Assembly (NCBI GenBank): GCA_964441275.1
Contig: CAYTUG010000002.1
Span: 1 to 64,000, forward strand
Reading direction: 5' to 3'
DNA from: SZUA-584 sp964441275
GTDB taxonomy: Bacteria > Bacillota > Clostridia > Christensenellales > SZUA-584
DNA length: 64,000 bases
In this document: positions 32,501 to 41,963 of the stretch, piece after piece
Position numbering within the stretch: position 1 is the first letter of the stretch
Layout: the number at the start of each line of letters is the position of its first letter
Made by a program: the position numbers and the translations under genes
Notes under the pieces: model-generated
Databases searched by the model: none
Seen by the model: the letters and a program-made list of their open reading frames with translations, nothing else
Told to the model about the DNA's origin: nothing

Positions 32501-33103
32501 TTATGCAATTTGAGTTATAGTGCTAACGGGTATTTCTTGCCCGTTTACGACAGCGAATATGCTATCGTCTTTAATCAGAAGCTTTTCAACCTGACCGGTT
32601 ATTTGTGTGACAGTTCCGTCTTCGGCTTTAACCTCGGCCGAAATTGTTTTGCCAATCAGGTTAGCTCCCTGCAATATCTTAGTGTCTAAATTGTTTTCAA
32701 TGCTTTGCGGGTCCATAACCCCTGCAACATTTACAGTGTTGTAAGTTTCTCCGCCCACCAACACATAGTTGACGCCTTTCTCGTTTACGACTCCGTCAAC
32801 CTTGCCGAAAATCAAACCAGCGGAATCCTCTATGTATACATATTTTCCAATCATGGTGTAGGCCTGGCTTGCCGCAAAGCTTTGACTTAACGCCTGAAAC
32901 CCCTCAAGCAGCGAAAACTGCGCCATCTGCGCAAGAAACTCACCGTGCCCGGTTGGCTCAAGCGGATTTTGATTGGACATCTGAGCAACCAATATCTTTA
33001 AAAAATCTTGCTGAGATAAATTGTTGCCGCTGCCTGTATTTCTGTTTAAACTCTCAAGCGTCCTAAGTGTTGCCGCAGCAGCGGGTGTTTGTTCAACCGA
33101 CAT
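32501..33103 (-). CDS. flgD: flagellar hook assembly protein FlgD
   Basis: 200 residues. The N-terminal LSQQDFLKILVAQMSNQNPLEP motif and EFLAQMAQFSLLEG are the FlgD signature. The C-terminal half is a beta-rich FLN-like region. The cap it forms guides FlgE polymerisation. The second ATG (33103) is chosen because GGAGG lies 7 bases before it; an ATG at 33109 would be only one base from that site. Confidence 0.93.
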   Translation of the reverse strand: MSVEQTPAAAATLRTLESLNRNTGSGNNLSQQDFLKILVAQMSNQNPLEPTGHGEFLAQMAQFSLLEGFQALSQSFAASQAYTMIGKYVYIEDSAGLIFGKVDGVVNEKGVNYVLVGGETYNTVNVAGVMDPQSIENNLDTKILQGANLIGKTISAEVKAEDGTVTQITGQVEKLLIKDDSIFAVVNGQEIPVSTITQIA

Positions 33104-33122
33104 ATGCATGCCTCCTTTTTTA

Positions 33123-34547
33123 TTACGCTAAATACACGACTGTACTGCCGTTAAGATAACAATCCGCAGTTTCAGCCGCAGCGTCATAAAGGCTTATTTT
33201 GGCGTCCCAATCCAAAGCCTTTCCTTTGCCGGCTTTATTCGTTCCGCCGTGTTGTTCGTTTTGCCTGCGCGCTTCAAAACCGCCGCCTAGATGCGCACTG
33301 CTCTGGTAAACAATATCTATGCTTGTTAGCGTTATGCCTTTATCCTCAAGTCGATTTTGTAACGATGGCAGCTGCTCGCAAAGAATTCCCTTAACCGAGC
33401 TGTCGCCCGCTTTGATTACCATTCGAATGCTGCCGTTTTCCATAGAAAGCTTAATGTTTAACTTGCCTAAAAACTCAGGCTTTAACTCCACATCAAACTC
33501 ATGCTTAGCATTTTCAAATTGGGTACGTATTTTATCTACAATATTCGCAACGTTGTCTTTAACAAAATCATGCGATAAAGGCACAGTTTTTTGAGTATTT
33601 GCCTCAACAAAGCCGGTTTTTGCATCCGCACTTTGAATTTCATTTGCCGCCGTTTCGGCATAGTTAAAATCTAAAGCTTTTGTTTTGCCGTCACCAAAAT
33701 CAGCAGGATTTGAACTATCCGCTTTTTTCGGATATTGGCGTCTTGTTTGCTGCGCATCCGAAACAGCGCTGTCTTCCGTTTGCGGCAAAACAGCCTCTTG
33801 CGACACTTCTTTGGCATCGTTTGAGCTATCCGCCAAACCGTTCGCATTTATGCCGTCCCGTCCGGCGTACCGGCTGTTTAGCGTTTTTTGCGGCGCATTA
33901 AAAGAGCTTGGCGCAGCATCTTGCTTTGGATTTTCTTTTACCATAGCGCGCAAAATCATATTTTGCAGGCCTTCGGCCTTCTCAGCGCCGGAAAGCACAG
34001 AAATCCCTTGCTTAGCGCTTTTTTCATTGTTGGTACTCTCGAAGGAGCCAAAATACCCTTTTGCTTTGCTCAACAGCTGCTGTATATCGGGCGGCAGCAT
34101 ATCGAACTGTTTATTTTGTAGCATCCATGCAAATTGCTCTGACATTCCGTTTTCAACCGTATCCCCATTCTGCTGCGTCCACTGCTGCGGTATGTTTTCC
34201 GCATTGGCTTGCTCAATATGCTGCGCCATTTTTTGCAGTGCAATCATTTCATCTTCGGGAACGGCGGGAATGTCCGCTTGATAATCCAGCAATCCGAATC
34301 CTTCGAGAATGCCAGCAACTCCTGTTTCCTGTGGCTTAGAATTGATGACCATGCTGTTATCGTTTGTGTTGCAGCCACCGATAAGTGTTTGTGCGAAGAG
34401 CGCTTGTTCGCCCTCAATACAGTTTAAAAGTTTTGTTTTAAACTCTTCCGTAAGCGGCTTTACCTTAATTGGCTTAAAGCCGCCGCCCAAACCCGCATTC
34501 GGAGCAGCAACGTTTGGTGTTTCCGCGAACACCGGTGTTGCGTTCAA
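33123..34547 (-). CDS. fliK: flagellar hook-length control protein FliK
   Basis: 474 residues. The N-terminal three quarters are Gln/Asn/Ala-rich and low in conservation. The C-terminal Flg_hook domain (about 325-410) contains VELKPEFLGKLNIKLSMENG, the recognised substrate-specificity switch region. It is exported by the type III system and measures hook length. It lies between the MotE-like gene and flgD, the usual place. Confidence 0.9.
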   Translation of the reverse strand: MNATPVFAETPNVAAPNAGLGGGFKPIKVKPLTEEFKTKLLNCIEGEQALFAQTLIGGCNTNDNSMVINSKPQETGVAGILEGFGLLDYQADIPAVPEDEMIALQKMAQHIEQANAENIPQQWTQQNGDTVENGMSEQFAWMLQNKQFDMLPPDIQQLLSKAKGYFGSFESTNNEKSAKQGISVLSGAEKAEGLQNMILRAMVKENPKQDAAPSSFNAPQKTLNSRYAGRDGINANGLADSSNDAKEVSQEAVLPQTEDSAVSDAQQTRRQYPKKADSSNPADFGDGKTKALDFNYAETAANEIQSADAKTGFVEANTQKTVPLSHDFVKDNVANIVDKIRTQFENAKHEFDVELKPEFLGKLNIKLSMENGSIRMVIKAGDSSVKGILCEQLPSLQNRLEDKGITLTSIDIVYQSSAHLGGGFEARRQNEQHGGTNKAGKGKALDWDAKISLYDAAAETADCYLNGSTVVYLA

Positions 34548-34597
34548 TTTTCATCCCTCCTTAACTACAAACTTTTCTATTCGCTGCCTCCTTTCGT

Positions 34598-35311
34598 TTA
34601 ATCGAGCATTGCCATAGAGATACTTGCGGCAAGTTTAGAATCTATCCTTTCAAGTATCAAAGCGGCTTTCTGGCTATCCATCGCCTTGAGCAAGTGTGCG
34701 ATACGGGATACCGGTTTTAATCTGCTCATAGCCTCGGCCGCCTTTTGCGCGTCCATTTTCTCGTATATTTGCGCGGTAGCCTTTATATCGGCCTGAGCCT
34801 TTGCAATGGCATAAACCTCGGAAGATTCCTGTTCGAACGCCGCAAGCTGCCCGGAAAGGGTTTTTTCACGTTCGCCTAATTCCTTTTCCAATGATAAAAC
34901 CCCTTCTTCTTTTCTATCGATATTTTTTTTCCTTTTCTCAAGTGTTTGTTCAAATTTAATTAATTCATTTTCTTTATTTTCAAGTTCCTGTATGCTTAGA
35001 CCTTCATAAATTGTCTCTTCTTCCGGTAAGTTACTCTTCAAAATTTCAATAACTGCCTCTGCCGAGCCGCCCACGTTAAAATATACAATCATGGCGCCCG
35101 CAATTACCAAGACAACCAAAAAGACGCATGCCACTGCGCCGCCCGATTTTTTGCCTTTATTCCCGGATGCCGCGGGGCTTGGCTTTTTTACCACAGGCTT
35201 TGGCGGCTTTACAACCTTTTGTTTGGGAGGCTTAGGCTCTTTAGGCGGTTTCGGCGCCTTCTTTTTTTTTGCCGGTTCCTGCTCCTCTTGTTCTAAAATA
35301 TCTTCCTGCAT
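34598..35311 (-). CDS. MotE/YlxF-like flagellar operon membrane protein
   Basis: 237 residues: a Lys/Pro-rich cytoplasmic N-terminus (about 1-48), a TM helix (about 54-75), a coiled coil (about 95-165), and a C-terminal MgtE-N-like helical domain with MSRLKPVSRIAHLLKAMDSQ. It occupies the place of ylxF between fliJ and fliK. Related MotE proteins help MotC or the stator in some bacteria; the role in Clostridia is unclear. Confidence 0.8.
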   Translation of the reverse strand: MQEDILEQEEQEPAKKKKAPKPPKEPKPPKQKVVKPPKPVVKKPSPAASGNKGKKSGGAVACVFLVVLVIAGAMIVYFNVGGSAEAVIEILKSNLPEEETIYEGLSIQELENKENELIKFEQTLEKRKKNIDRKEEGVLSLEKELGEREKTLSGQLAAFEQESSEVYAIAKAQADIKATAQIYEKMDAQKAAEAMSRLKPVSRIAHLLKAMDSQKAALILERIDSKLAASISMAMLD

Positions 35312-35321
35312 AATACTTCCT

Positions 35322-35762
35322 TTATGAAACGGTCACTTTATACGAAACCATATCGTCAATAAACTTGCCGTTTTCTTTTTTTACTTCTTCAAGGTATTCC
35401 TTGTATTGTTTGTCGTACAACTTATCGAGCAGCTTTATCTCCCTTCGAACATGCACCAGTTTTTTCATCCATTGCTCTCTTTCATTTTCGAGCCTGTTAA
35501 TCCTTGCCTTAACGGCCGCCATTTGCAGCTTTGTGCATTCAAAGTATCGGCCATAGTCGTTTGCACGCATAACCTGCAGCCCGGTTGAGAGCACACCGCA
35601 GTATTCTGCTTTCGTTCTGTCAAAACAACAGTTTAAAATATTCAGTTCGTTTCTGCATGCGTTAAGCTGCGCGTCCACTAAACCAATCTGAATCTTGTAC
35701 TGTTTTTCAGTACCAATCTGCAAGTCATACCACTGTTGCAACGAAAATACAAACTGTTTCAT
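35322..35762 (-). CDS. fliJ: flagellar export chaperone FliJ
   Basis: 146 residues, almost entirely alpha-helical coiled coil (heptad pattern from about residue 5 to 135). The starting phrase FVFSLQQWYDLQ matches FliJ. It links the FliI ATPase to FlhA and handles export substrates. It follows fliI by 3 bases. Confidence 0.88.
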   Translation of the reverse strand: MKQFVFSLQQWYDLQIGTEKQYKIQIGLVDAQLNACRNELNILNCCFDRTKAEYCGVLSTGLQVMRANDYGRYFECTKLQMAAVKARINRLENEREQWMKKLVHVRREIKLLDKLYDKQYKEYLEEVKKENGKFIDDMVSYKVTVS

Positions 35763-35765
35763 AGT

Positions 35766-37085
35766 TTAAACTCTCATATCATATATTTCGTCAACTATTT
35801 GCATTGTCTGCTCAAACGTAAACCGCTGCTGCACTTGCTGTAAAAGCAAATTGTTAATCGGATCAATTAATGCTATTGCCTCGTCAATCTTCTCGCTTGA
35901 ACCCTGTTTATATGCGCCTATGGATATTAGGTCTTGCGCATCCCTGTATGTAGCAAGCACTCCTTTTATATACGCAGTTTTTTGCTGATCCTCTTCGCTC
36001 ATTACATCAGGCATAAGGCGGCTCACACTTTGCAAAACGTCTATAGCTGGATAATGGTTGTTGTTTGCCATTTTCCTTGAAAGCACGATATGCCCGTCCA
36101 ATATTCCTCTAACCGTGTCGGATATAGGCTCGTCAAGATCATCGCCCTCTACTAAAACGGTGTAAAGCCCGGTAATTGAACCGCAGCCGCACATTCCGGC
36201 GCGCTCGAGAAGCTTTGGCATTATTGCGTAAACCGATGGGGTAAAGCCTCTCGAAACCGGAGGTTCGCCTATTGCCATGCCAATTTCCCGCTGTGCCATG
36301 GCAAACCGTGTCAGCGAATCCATCATAAGCATAACGTCCATTCCCTGATCACGAAAGTATTCCGCCATAGCCGTCCCTACCATTGCGGATTTAAGGCGCA
36401 CCAGCGCAGGCTGGTCCGAGGTTGCGACAATAAGCACTGAGCGCGACAAGCCTTCTTCCTGCAGATCCTTCTCAATAAAGTCCCGTACCTCGCGCCCTCT
36501 TTCGCCTATAAGCACTATAACGTTAATGTCTGCCGAAGTATTGCGCGCAATCATACCGAGCAATGTGCTTTTTCCCACCCCGCTACCCGCAAAAATGCCT
36601 ACCCTTTGCCCCTTGCCAAGCGTTAACAGCGCATCTATTGCTTTGATGCCAAGCGGCAGCCGCTGCGTAATACGCCTTCTTTCCATCGGGCTTGGAGGAG
36701 AGTTCATAATAGGGTAGAACGCTTGCGCCTGCGCCTGCGCTTTGCCATCCATAGGATTGCCAAGCCCGTCAAGCACTCGCCCGCAAAATTCTTTCCCTAC
36801 GGCAACGCTGAGCGCGCGCTCATCGGATACCACATAGCTGCTAGGGCCTACTCCCGATAGGTCTCCAAACGGCATCAAAAGGGTTCTTCTTTCTTTAAAT
36901 CCGACAACTTCCGCCAAAACAAATTGTTCTTTATTGTCCGTATATATTCGGCAAGTATCGCCTAATTTAGCCGACATGCCAACCGCTTCCACCGACAAAC
37001 CGTAAACCTGGCTGACCCTGCCGCCATGTTCAATAAAAGATCTGTTTTTTAGTGCGGTTTTATAATCCAAAACTTTTGGAAACAA
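35766..37085 (-). CDS. fliI: flagellar export ATPase FliI
   Basis: 439 residues, related to the F1 beta subunit. Walker A is FAGSGVGKST near residue 170. Walker B is MLMMDSLTRFA near 250. The ERGREVRDFIE segment is the conserved arginine/catalytic-loop region. The N-terminal beta-barrel begins around GRVSQVYGLSVEA. It energises the flagellar type III secretion system with FliH and FliJ. Confidence 0.96.
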   Translation of the reverse strand: MFPKVLDYKTALKNRSFIEHGGRVSQVYGLSVEAVGMSAKLGDTCRIYTDNKEQFVLAEVVGFKERRTLLMPFGDLSGVGPSSYVVSDERALSVAVGKEFCGRVLDGLGNPMDGKAQAQAQAFYPIMNSPPSPMERRRITQRLPLGIKAIDALLTLGKGQRVGIFAGSGVGKSTLLGMIARNTSADINVIVLIGERGREVRDFIEKDLQEEGLSRSVLIVATSDQPALVRLKSAMVGTAMAEYFRDQGMDVMLMMDSLTRFAMAQREIGMAIGEPPVSRGFTPSVYAIMPKLLERAGMCGCGSITGLYTVLVEGDDLDEPISDTVRGILDGHIVLSRKMANNNHYPAIDVLQSVSRLMPDVMSEEDQQKTAYIKGVLATYRDAQDLISIGAYKQGSSEKIDEAIALIDPINNLLLQQVQQRFTFEQTMQIVDEIYDMRV

Positions 37086-37086
37086 A

Positions 37087-37797
37087 TTAATCCACCTGTT
37101 CTTTAAGATACTGCCCCATTTTGCTAAGCTGGCGCGAGACGCTCGCGTCGATTATTTCTTTTTCGGATTCTATTATGCAATCGCCTTGTTTTAAAGACGT
37201 ATCTATGTAAACCTCATATTCCGCACAATCCGTTTCAACCTTAAGCCATTGCGGTTTATCCTTAAAAAGCCTTTCATGCTCGTTTCGGCCTACATACAAA
37301 ACAAACTTATCCGATCTTTTCATGCTTTCGACCGCATTTTTAACGAGCTGCTTATATGCTGTATCGTCTCTTTCAATCAAAATGTTAACTATCTTCTCCG
37401 CCATGTCTATCGCCAAATCAAGCACGCAATCCTGCAGCTCTTCAAAAAGTTGCCCGCGGTGTTCTTCAAGTTTGACGAGCGCGTTTTGCAGGTTGTTATA
37501 TTGCTCGTCATGCCTGCTTTGCGCTTGCTCAAGCCCTTCCATAAACCCTGCCTCTTGCGCCTTTTCTTTTATTTCATCGGCTTGCATCTGTGCGTCCAAA
37601 ATTATCCGCTGCGCTTTAATGCCGGCGTTTTGTAAATATTCTTTCGCCTTTTCTTTTATTTCGTTGGGCAGCTCTAAATCATCGTCAAGTACCATTTTAT
37701 CTAACGCGGGCAGCGGCTTTGTCTCTTTATGAGTTATGACAATGCACGACTTGTTAATATTCATGTTGTCAACAAGCGTCTTGTCAATCTTAAACAA
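37087..37797 (-). CDS. fliH: flagellar assembly protein FliH
   Basis: 236 residues. A mid-protein coiled coil (about 45-120) includes an Ala/Gln-rich helix, and a C-terminal region (about 115-235) resembles the F1-ATPase delta subunit. It regulates FliI and localises it to the C-ring. It overlaps the fliG end by 8 bases and ends 1 base before fliI, so expression is tightly coupled. Confidence 0.9.
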   Translation of the reverse strand: MFKIDKTLVDNMNINKSCIVITHKETKPLPALDKMVLDDDLELPNEIKEKAKEYLQNAGIKAQRIILDAQMQADEIKEKAQEAGFMEGLEQAQSRHDEQYNNLQNALVKLEEHRGQLFEELQDCVLDLAIDMAEKIVNILIERDDTAYKQLVKNAVESMKRSDKFVLYVGRNEHERLFKDKPQWLKVETDCAEYEVYIDTSLKQGDCIIESEKEIIDASVSRQLSKMGQYLKEQVD

Positions 37798-38797
37798 TTA
37801 ACTCATCCCCCGAATTGCGTGAAATAATTATTTCTCCCGAATCATCGAGCCTCCGTATAACGTTGACAATCTTTTGCTGAGCTTCCTCAACGTCTCTTAC
37901 CCTAACCGGCCCCATAAACTCAATATCTTCCTTAATCATCTCTTGCAGGCGCTTGGAGATATTGTCATATATTACTTTTGCCACCTCGTTTGTGGCGCCT
38001 TTAAGGGCAACCGCAAGGTCGCGGTTGTCAATTTCTTTTAGTACCCGTTGTACGGCCTGGTTGCTAAGCTTAACAATGTCCTCAAATATAAACATGCGCT
38101 TTCTTATCTCTTCAACCAACTCGGCATCCGTTTCTTCCAACGCCTCAAGAAGATGCCTTTCCGTTCCTCTGTCTACGCTGTTTAATATTGTTACAAGGCT
38201 GTCAATACCGCCTGCGGACGTCTGGTCAACAAAGCTGAGAGTTGAAAGTTTTTTTTCAAGCACGCGTTCCGTCTCTTTTATGTATTCGGGCGATGTAATT
38301 CCCATATTGGCAATACGCGCTATTACGCTTGTCTGCTTCTCAAGAGGCAAAGCCGCTAATATTTGCGCGGCATGCTTTGGCTCAACATATGAAAGAATAA
38401 GAGCTATCGTCTGAGGATGTTCGTTTTGAATAAAGTTTAAAACTTGCGCGCTGTCTGCTTTGCGGATAAAATCGAAAGGTTTAACTCTGAGCGAAGAAGA
38501 CAGCCTTCCAATAAGATCGTTTGTTTTTGATTCTCCAAACGCTTTGTTTAGTATATCCCGGGCAAGGTCAATACCGCCTTCCGAAATATACTTTCTGGCT
38601 ATGCACATTTGCATAAACTCGTCTACCACCGTCTCTTTAAGCTCCGGATCAACGCGTCTCATGCTTGTAATGCTCAGCGTTAGCTGCTCTATCTCTTCTT
38701 CGGACAGAAATTTATAAACTTTTGCCGCCTGATCTTTACCCATTGTTATCATAAGAACTGCGGCCTTTTCTTTGGGCGTCAGTCTTTCCCTTGCCAT
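37790..38797 (-). CDS. fliG: flagellar motor switch protein FliG
   Basis: 335 residues with three helical domains. The N-domain (LTPKEKAAVLMITMG) binds FliF. The middle EHPQ motif is in NEHPQTIALILS. The C-domain has charged torque residues around LSNQAVQRVLKEIDNRDLAVALKG. The ATG at 38797 is chosen because AGGAGT lies 6 bases upstream of it; an ATG at 38818 has no such site. Confidence 0.96.
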   Translation of the reverse strand: MARERLTPKEKAAVLMITMGKDQAAKVYKFLSEEEIEQLTLSITSMRRVDPELKETVVDEFMQMCIARKYISEGGIDLARDILNKAFGESKTNDLIGRLSSSLRVKPFDFIRKADSAQVLNFIQNEHPQTIALILSYVEPKHAAQILAALPLEKQTSVIARIANMGITSPEYIKETERVLEKKLSTLSFVDQTSAGGIDSLVTILNSVDRGTERHLLEALEETDAELVEEIRKRMFIFEDIVKLSNQAVQRVLKEIDNRDLAVALKGATNEVAKVIYDNISKRLQEMIKEDIEFMGPVRVRDVEEAQQKIVNVIRRLDDSGEIIISRNSGDELIV

Positions 38798-38807
38798 CGA
38801 TTTACTC

Positions 38808-40391
38808 CTAATCTTCATTCAGCCAGTTGCGCAGCAGATTGGCAACCGATTCGGGATTTTTCCCAATATAGTCTTCAAGTATCTGAAGCTTGTTGTCCGT
38901 CTTATCAAGATCTTCAATCCGTATATCATCAAACGACGGTCTTTGCGGTTCAGATACGACGGACTCATCGCTAACTACGTAATCAAATCCTCCTTCCGCT
39001 ACCGCCATTCTGCCGCTTTTTACAAACATCTTAATTGCTGATGATAAAATTATCAGTATCACCACCGCGGCGGCAACTATTATTATTAGCCGCAGCGTTT
39101 CGGCGTCCTGCACCTTTTGCAGCATCTGCTGCTGCTGTTGCATAGATTCTTTCAAATCATCAGTTTCTTCTATAGGCATAAAAGGCAGCATAGCAACCGT
39201 TACAAGCGTTCTGTCAACGCCGATAGCGGTCGCTATAAGGTCTATTACCTCTTGCGAATAATCGTCGTCGGCATCTTCGCTGTTTATTATTACAGATACC
39301 GAAAGCTCTTCGATATTGCCTTTCGCCTGCTCTATCAAAGTTTTTGTCTCGTTTATTTCGTAGTTTGCTTCGCGCGAAACGTTATAATAGGCGGCATTGT
39401 TATCAGAACCAAGCGCCGCAAGATATTCCGATGCCGCCCCGTTTGCATCTATCCCCGCCACGCTGCCCTGCGCGTCGTTGGTTATCGCTTCAACAAGCTC
39501 TTTCATGCTGACCACTATACCTTCCGTTCCATTGACAGGCGGCGCAAACTCTACCGATTCTATTATTCTTTTATCAAAGTTTAGCTTGACGTTTATTTCC
39601 GCCATAACGTTTTTCTCGCCAAACACGGGCGCAAGCATGTTGATTACCTGATCTTTTAGCCGTTTGGAAACGCTTGCCTGAAGCCCCATTTGCGCATCCG
39701 CGCTTTCTATCTCGTTATCGCCTTTCATGCTGTATTGGTTCATAGCCGAGTCCGTAATGCTTATATTTTCAACATCAAGCCCCGATACGCTGTTTGCGAC
39801 AAGCTGCGCAATAGATTTTGCCTCGTCTGCCGTAAGCCGCTGCCCTGCGCGCAGCTCAAGCAGCACTGCGGCGGTGGACGCCTGCTCTTTGTTAGAGAAA
39901 ACATACGAGCTCTCTTCCCCAAGGTCTATGTTTACCACCGCATCTTCAACCTTGCTCATTCGCATGATGGTCCGGCGCAAGTTTTCCTGAAGCTGAAACT
40001 GATAGTAGATCTGTCTTTCCATATCCGTTACGCCAAGCCCCGAAGCGTTCTGAAAAATGTCGTAAGACAGCCCGCTGTTTGGATATCCTTGTGCGGCAAG
40101 CTGCATCCTGACGCTGTCCGCAATTGTTTCATCCACAAGTATAGTGCCTGTACCTTCCGCTTTGGCATCAACCCCCAAATCAGAGAGCATCGCAAGCACA
40201 GTGCCCGCCTCGGACGAATCAAGCCCCCTGTATAGGGCAACATAATTCTTCTGGTTCAAAACGACTGAAATAAGCACAAGAATTATAATTATTATCGCAA
40301 TCAGAATAAACAGCCTGACTTTTTGACCCTTGCTCATGTTTTTGAAAGCGTCAAAAATTTTTGTTGGTATCTTTGTTAATACGTTTGCCAT
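38808..40391 (-). CDS. fliF: flagellar MS-ring protein FliF
   Basis: 527 residues. TM helices lie near residues 25-45 and 435-460. The large extracytoplasmic YscJ/FliF domains begin with YVALYRGLDSSEAGTVL. The C-terminal cytoplasmic tail (LLRNWLNED) binds FliG. The ATG at 40391 is preceded by GGAAGG and gives the usual N-terminus (MANVLTKIPTKIFDAF); the longer frame to 40445 would start inside the promoter. It is the first gene of the left flagellar operon, and unlike the common order it is not preceded by flgB-flgC-fliE. Confidence 0.94.
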   Translation of the reverse strand: MANVLTKIPTKIFDAFKNMSKGQKVRLFILIAIIIIILVLISVVLNQKNYVALYRGLDSSEAGTVLAMLSDLGVDAKAEGTGTILVDETIADSVRMQLAAQGYPNSGLSYDIFQNASGLGVTDMERQIYYQFQLQENLRRTIMRMSKVEDAVVNIDLGEESSYVFSNKEQASTAAVLLELRAGQRLTADEAKSIAQLVANSVSGLDVENISITDSAMNQYSMKGDNEIESADAQMGLQASVSKRLKDQVINMLAPVFGEKNVMAEINVKLNFDKRIIESVEFAPPVNGTEGIVVSMKELVEAITNDAQGSVAGIDANGAASEYLAALGSDNNAAYYNVSREANYEINETKTLIEQAKGNIEELSVSVIINSEDADDDYSQEVIDLIATAIGVDRTLVTVAMLPFMPIEETDDLKESMQQQQQMLQKVQDAETLRLIIIVAAAVVILIILSSAIKMFVKSGRMAVAEGGFDYVVSDESVVSEPQRPSFDDIRIEDLDKTDNKLQILEDYIGKNPESVANLLRNWLNED

Positions 40392-40444
40392 AAACCTTCC
40401 CGACATCAAAAAAAATATGATGTATTGATATAGTATGATACGCA

Positions 40445-40473
40445 ATATTAATAAACTTTTTTTCTGTTTTCAA
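40445..40473 (-). promoter_or_regulatory. candidate sigma-A promoter of the fliF operon
   Basis: On the minus strand, TTGAAA (40468-40473), a 17-base spacer, and TAATAT (40445-40450). It is back-to-back with the flagellin sigma-28 promoter in the same 170-bp divergent region. Confidence 0.5.
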
Positions 40474-40485
40474 TCAATAAATTGT

Positions 40486-40512
40486 TAAAGTCAATTCCAA
40501 AATTGACGATAT
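40486..40512 (+). promoter_or_regulatory. sigma-28 (FliA/SigD) promoter of the flagellin gene
   Basis: TAAA (40486-40489), 15-base spacer, GACGATAT (40505-40512). The consensus is TAAA-N15-GCCGATAA, so the -35 is exact and the -10 matches 6 of 8. Its sigma factor is encoded at 48617-49384 and the anti-sigma FlgM at 45652-45927. Confidence 0.75.
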
Positions 40513-40579
40513 AACATTCGAAGGAGAAAAATAAACGTTGACGAAGGCGCCAGATACGTTTGTCTTTCTGTTATAACTG

Positions 40580-40609
40580 CGCAAGGATGCGAAAAAACTT
40601 TCAAGGAGG
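40580..40609 (+). promoter_or_regulatory. candidate CsrA binding sites in the flagellin leader
   Basis: A small hairpin CGCA-AGGA-TGCG (40580-40591) presents GGA in its loop, the form CsrA prefers. A second AAGGAGG (40603-40609) is the Shine-Dalgarno itself, 20 bases from the first GGA. B. subtilis hag has the same two-site layout. The genes for CsrA and its antagonist FliW lie just downstream on the other strand. Confidence 0.6.
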
Positions 40610-40618
40610 AAAATTTTT

Positions 40619-41797
40619 ATGCGTATTAACAACAACATTATGGCGATGAATACCCATCGTCAGTACTCGGTGAATAACAACACTGTTTCAAAATCGACGG
40701 AGAGATTGTCTTCGGGTCTTAGGATTAACCGTGCGGGCGATGACGCCGCCGGTCTTGCAATTTCCGAAAAAATGAGAGCGCAGATTCGCGGTCTGCAAAT
40801 GGCATCAAAAAACAGTGAAGACGCCATTTCTTTAGTGCAAACCGCCGAGGGCGCGCTAACTGAGACCCACTCCATATTGCAGCGTATGCGCGAATTAGCC
40901 GTTCAATCCGCAACCGACACCAACGATGAGGAAGTTGACCGCGTTGCGTTGAATGCTGAGTTCGCCGCACTGATGGAGGAAATCGATGACATCGCCGGCA
41001 AAACCGCGTTCAACAACAAAAAGTTGCTTGACGGAACTTTCGGAACAACCGTTTCCGTCTCGGAAGGTGTAGGCACCAACATCTATGTTGACGATAACAA
41101 AGTGCTTGGCATATCTATAGAGGGATTTTCGGCAGGCACATATTCCGTTGAGTTCGAACTCCCTACATATGCTGATGACGATTCGGAAGACCCGCCACAG
41201 TATGCCGCTGGAGATCCTATATCCGGCGCAAGCTACATCGTTAAATTAGGCTCGACAGAAATACACGGGGTTTCCAACCTTGATGGAGCTGCAGGTTCTG
41301 TAGTCCTTAATTTCGGCTCTGGCAGAAGCATTTCTATCGATTTCGGGACTGCGATTGCAGAAGATGAACTCGATGGTTTATCTCTTGATTTCACGGTATC
41401 CGGCAGCAGCGCAAAAATTCAAACTGGCGCAAACAAAGACGAAAACCTGTTGATATCCATTGGCGATATGCAGGTAAACGCGCTCGGTTTGCAGGATTCC
41501 GCAGTGGATACGCAGGTTAATGCTAACAACGCTATAGCGACGGTCAACACCGCGATTAACACTGTTTCAGACCAACGCGCCAAACTTGGTGCTTTGCAGA
41601 ACAGGTTAGAGCACAAGATAAGCAACCTCGATACATCCGCAGAGAACCTGCAGGCCGCCGAAAGCCGCATAAGAGACCTCGATATGGCAAGGGAGATGAC
41701 GATATTCACCCAGAACAGCATATTGGTACAGGCTGCAACCGCAATGTTGGCACAAGCCAACGCCGCCCCGCAGAACGTACTGTCGCTGCTCGGATAA
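40619..41797 (+). CDS. hag: flagellin
   Basis: 392 residues. The conserved D0/D1 N-terminal region (MRINNNIMAMNTHRQYS, SSGLRINRAGDDAAGLAISEKM) and C-terminal region (SRIRDLDMAREM, LAQANAAPQNVLSLLG) are complete. A variable acidic central part (about 140-275) forms the surface domains. No signal peptide is expected, because it is exported by the flagellar system. It is the only plus-strand motility gene here. It has its own sigma-28 promoter, a leader of about 100 bases with CsrA-type sites, an AAGGAGG ribosome-binding site, and a strong terminator. Expression should depend on FliA, FlgM and the FliW-CsrA switch. Confidence 0.97.
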   Translation: MRINNNIMAMNTHRQYSVNNNTVSKSTERLSSGLRINRAGDDAAGLAISEKMRAQIRGLQMASKNSEDAISLVQTAEGALTETHSILQRMRELAVQSATDTNDEEVDRVALNAEFAALMEEIDDIAGKTAFNNKKLLDGTFGTTVSVSEGVGTNIYVDDNKVLGISIEGFSAGTYSVEFELPTYADDDSEDPPQYAAGDPISGASYIVKLGSTEIHGVSNLDGAAGSVVLNFGSGRSISIDFGTAIAEDELDGLSLDFTVSGSSAKIQTGANKDENLLISIGDMQVNALGLQDSAVDTQVNANNAIATVNTAINTVSDQRAKLGALQNRLEHKISNLDTSAENLQAAESRIRDLDMAREMTIFTQNSILVQAATAMLAQANAAPQNVLSLLG

Positions 41798-41833
41798 ACA
41801 ACGCTACACACAGAGTCCATCTGACTCTCAGTC

Positions 41834-41876
41834 AAGAAAGCCGCCCGGTAAATCAACCCGGCGGCTTTCTTTTTTT
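41834..41876 (+). terminator. strong rho-independent terminator of the flagellin gene
   Basis: AAGAAAGCCGCC (41834-41845) / GGCGGCTTTCTT (41860-41871), a 12-bp stem, followed by T residues to 41876. Confidence 0.9.
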
Positions 41877-41913
41877 CCGCCGCGTTTGGCGCATACTAAC
41901 CCTTATTGGATAG

Positions 41914-41945
41914 AAAAAAAACCCCATGCATTGCTGCAGAGGGTT
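41914..41945 (-). terminator. rho-independent terminator downstream of csrA
   Basis: On the minus strand: AACCCT, C, TGCA, GCAA loop, TGCA, T, GGGGTT, then TTTTTT. A two-part stem with a GNRA-type tetraloop. It ends the whole right-hand flagellar operon, 18 bases past csrA. Confidence 0.75.
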
Positions 41946-41963
41946 ATGTTATTGCTTCCTAAA

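Noticed and set aside
40538..40576. 12-codon TTG-initiated frame in the flagellin leader after AAGGAG
   Set aside because: Spacing to the AAGGAG is long, the peptide is unremarkable, and the GGA sequences are better explained as CsrA-type sites.
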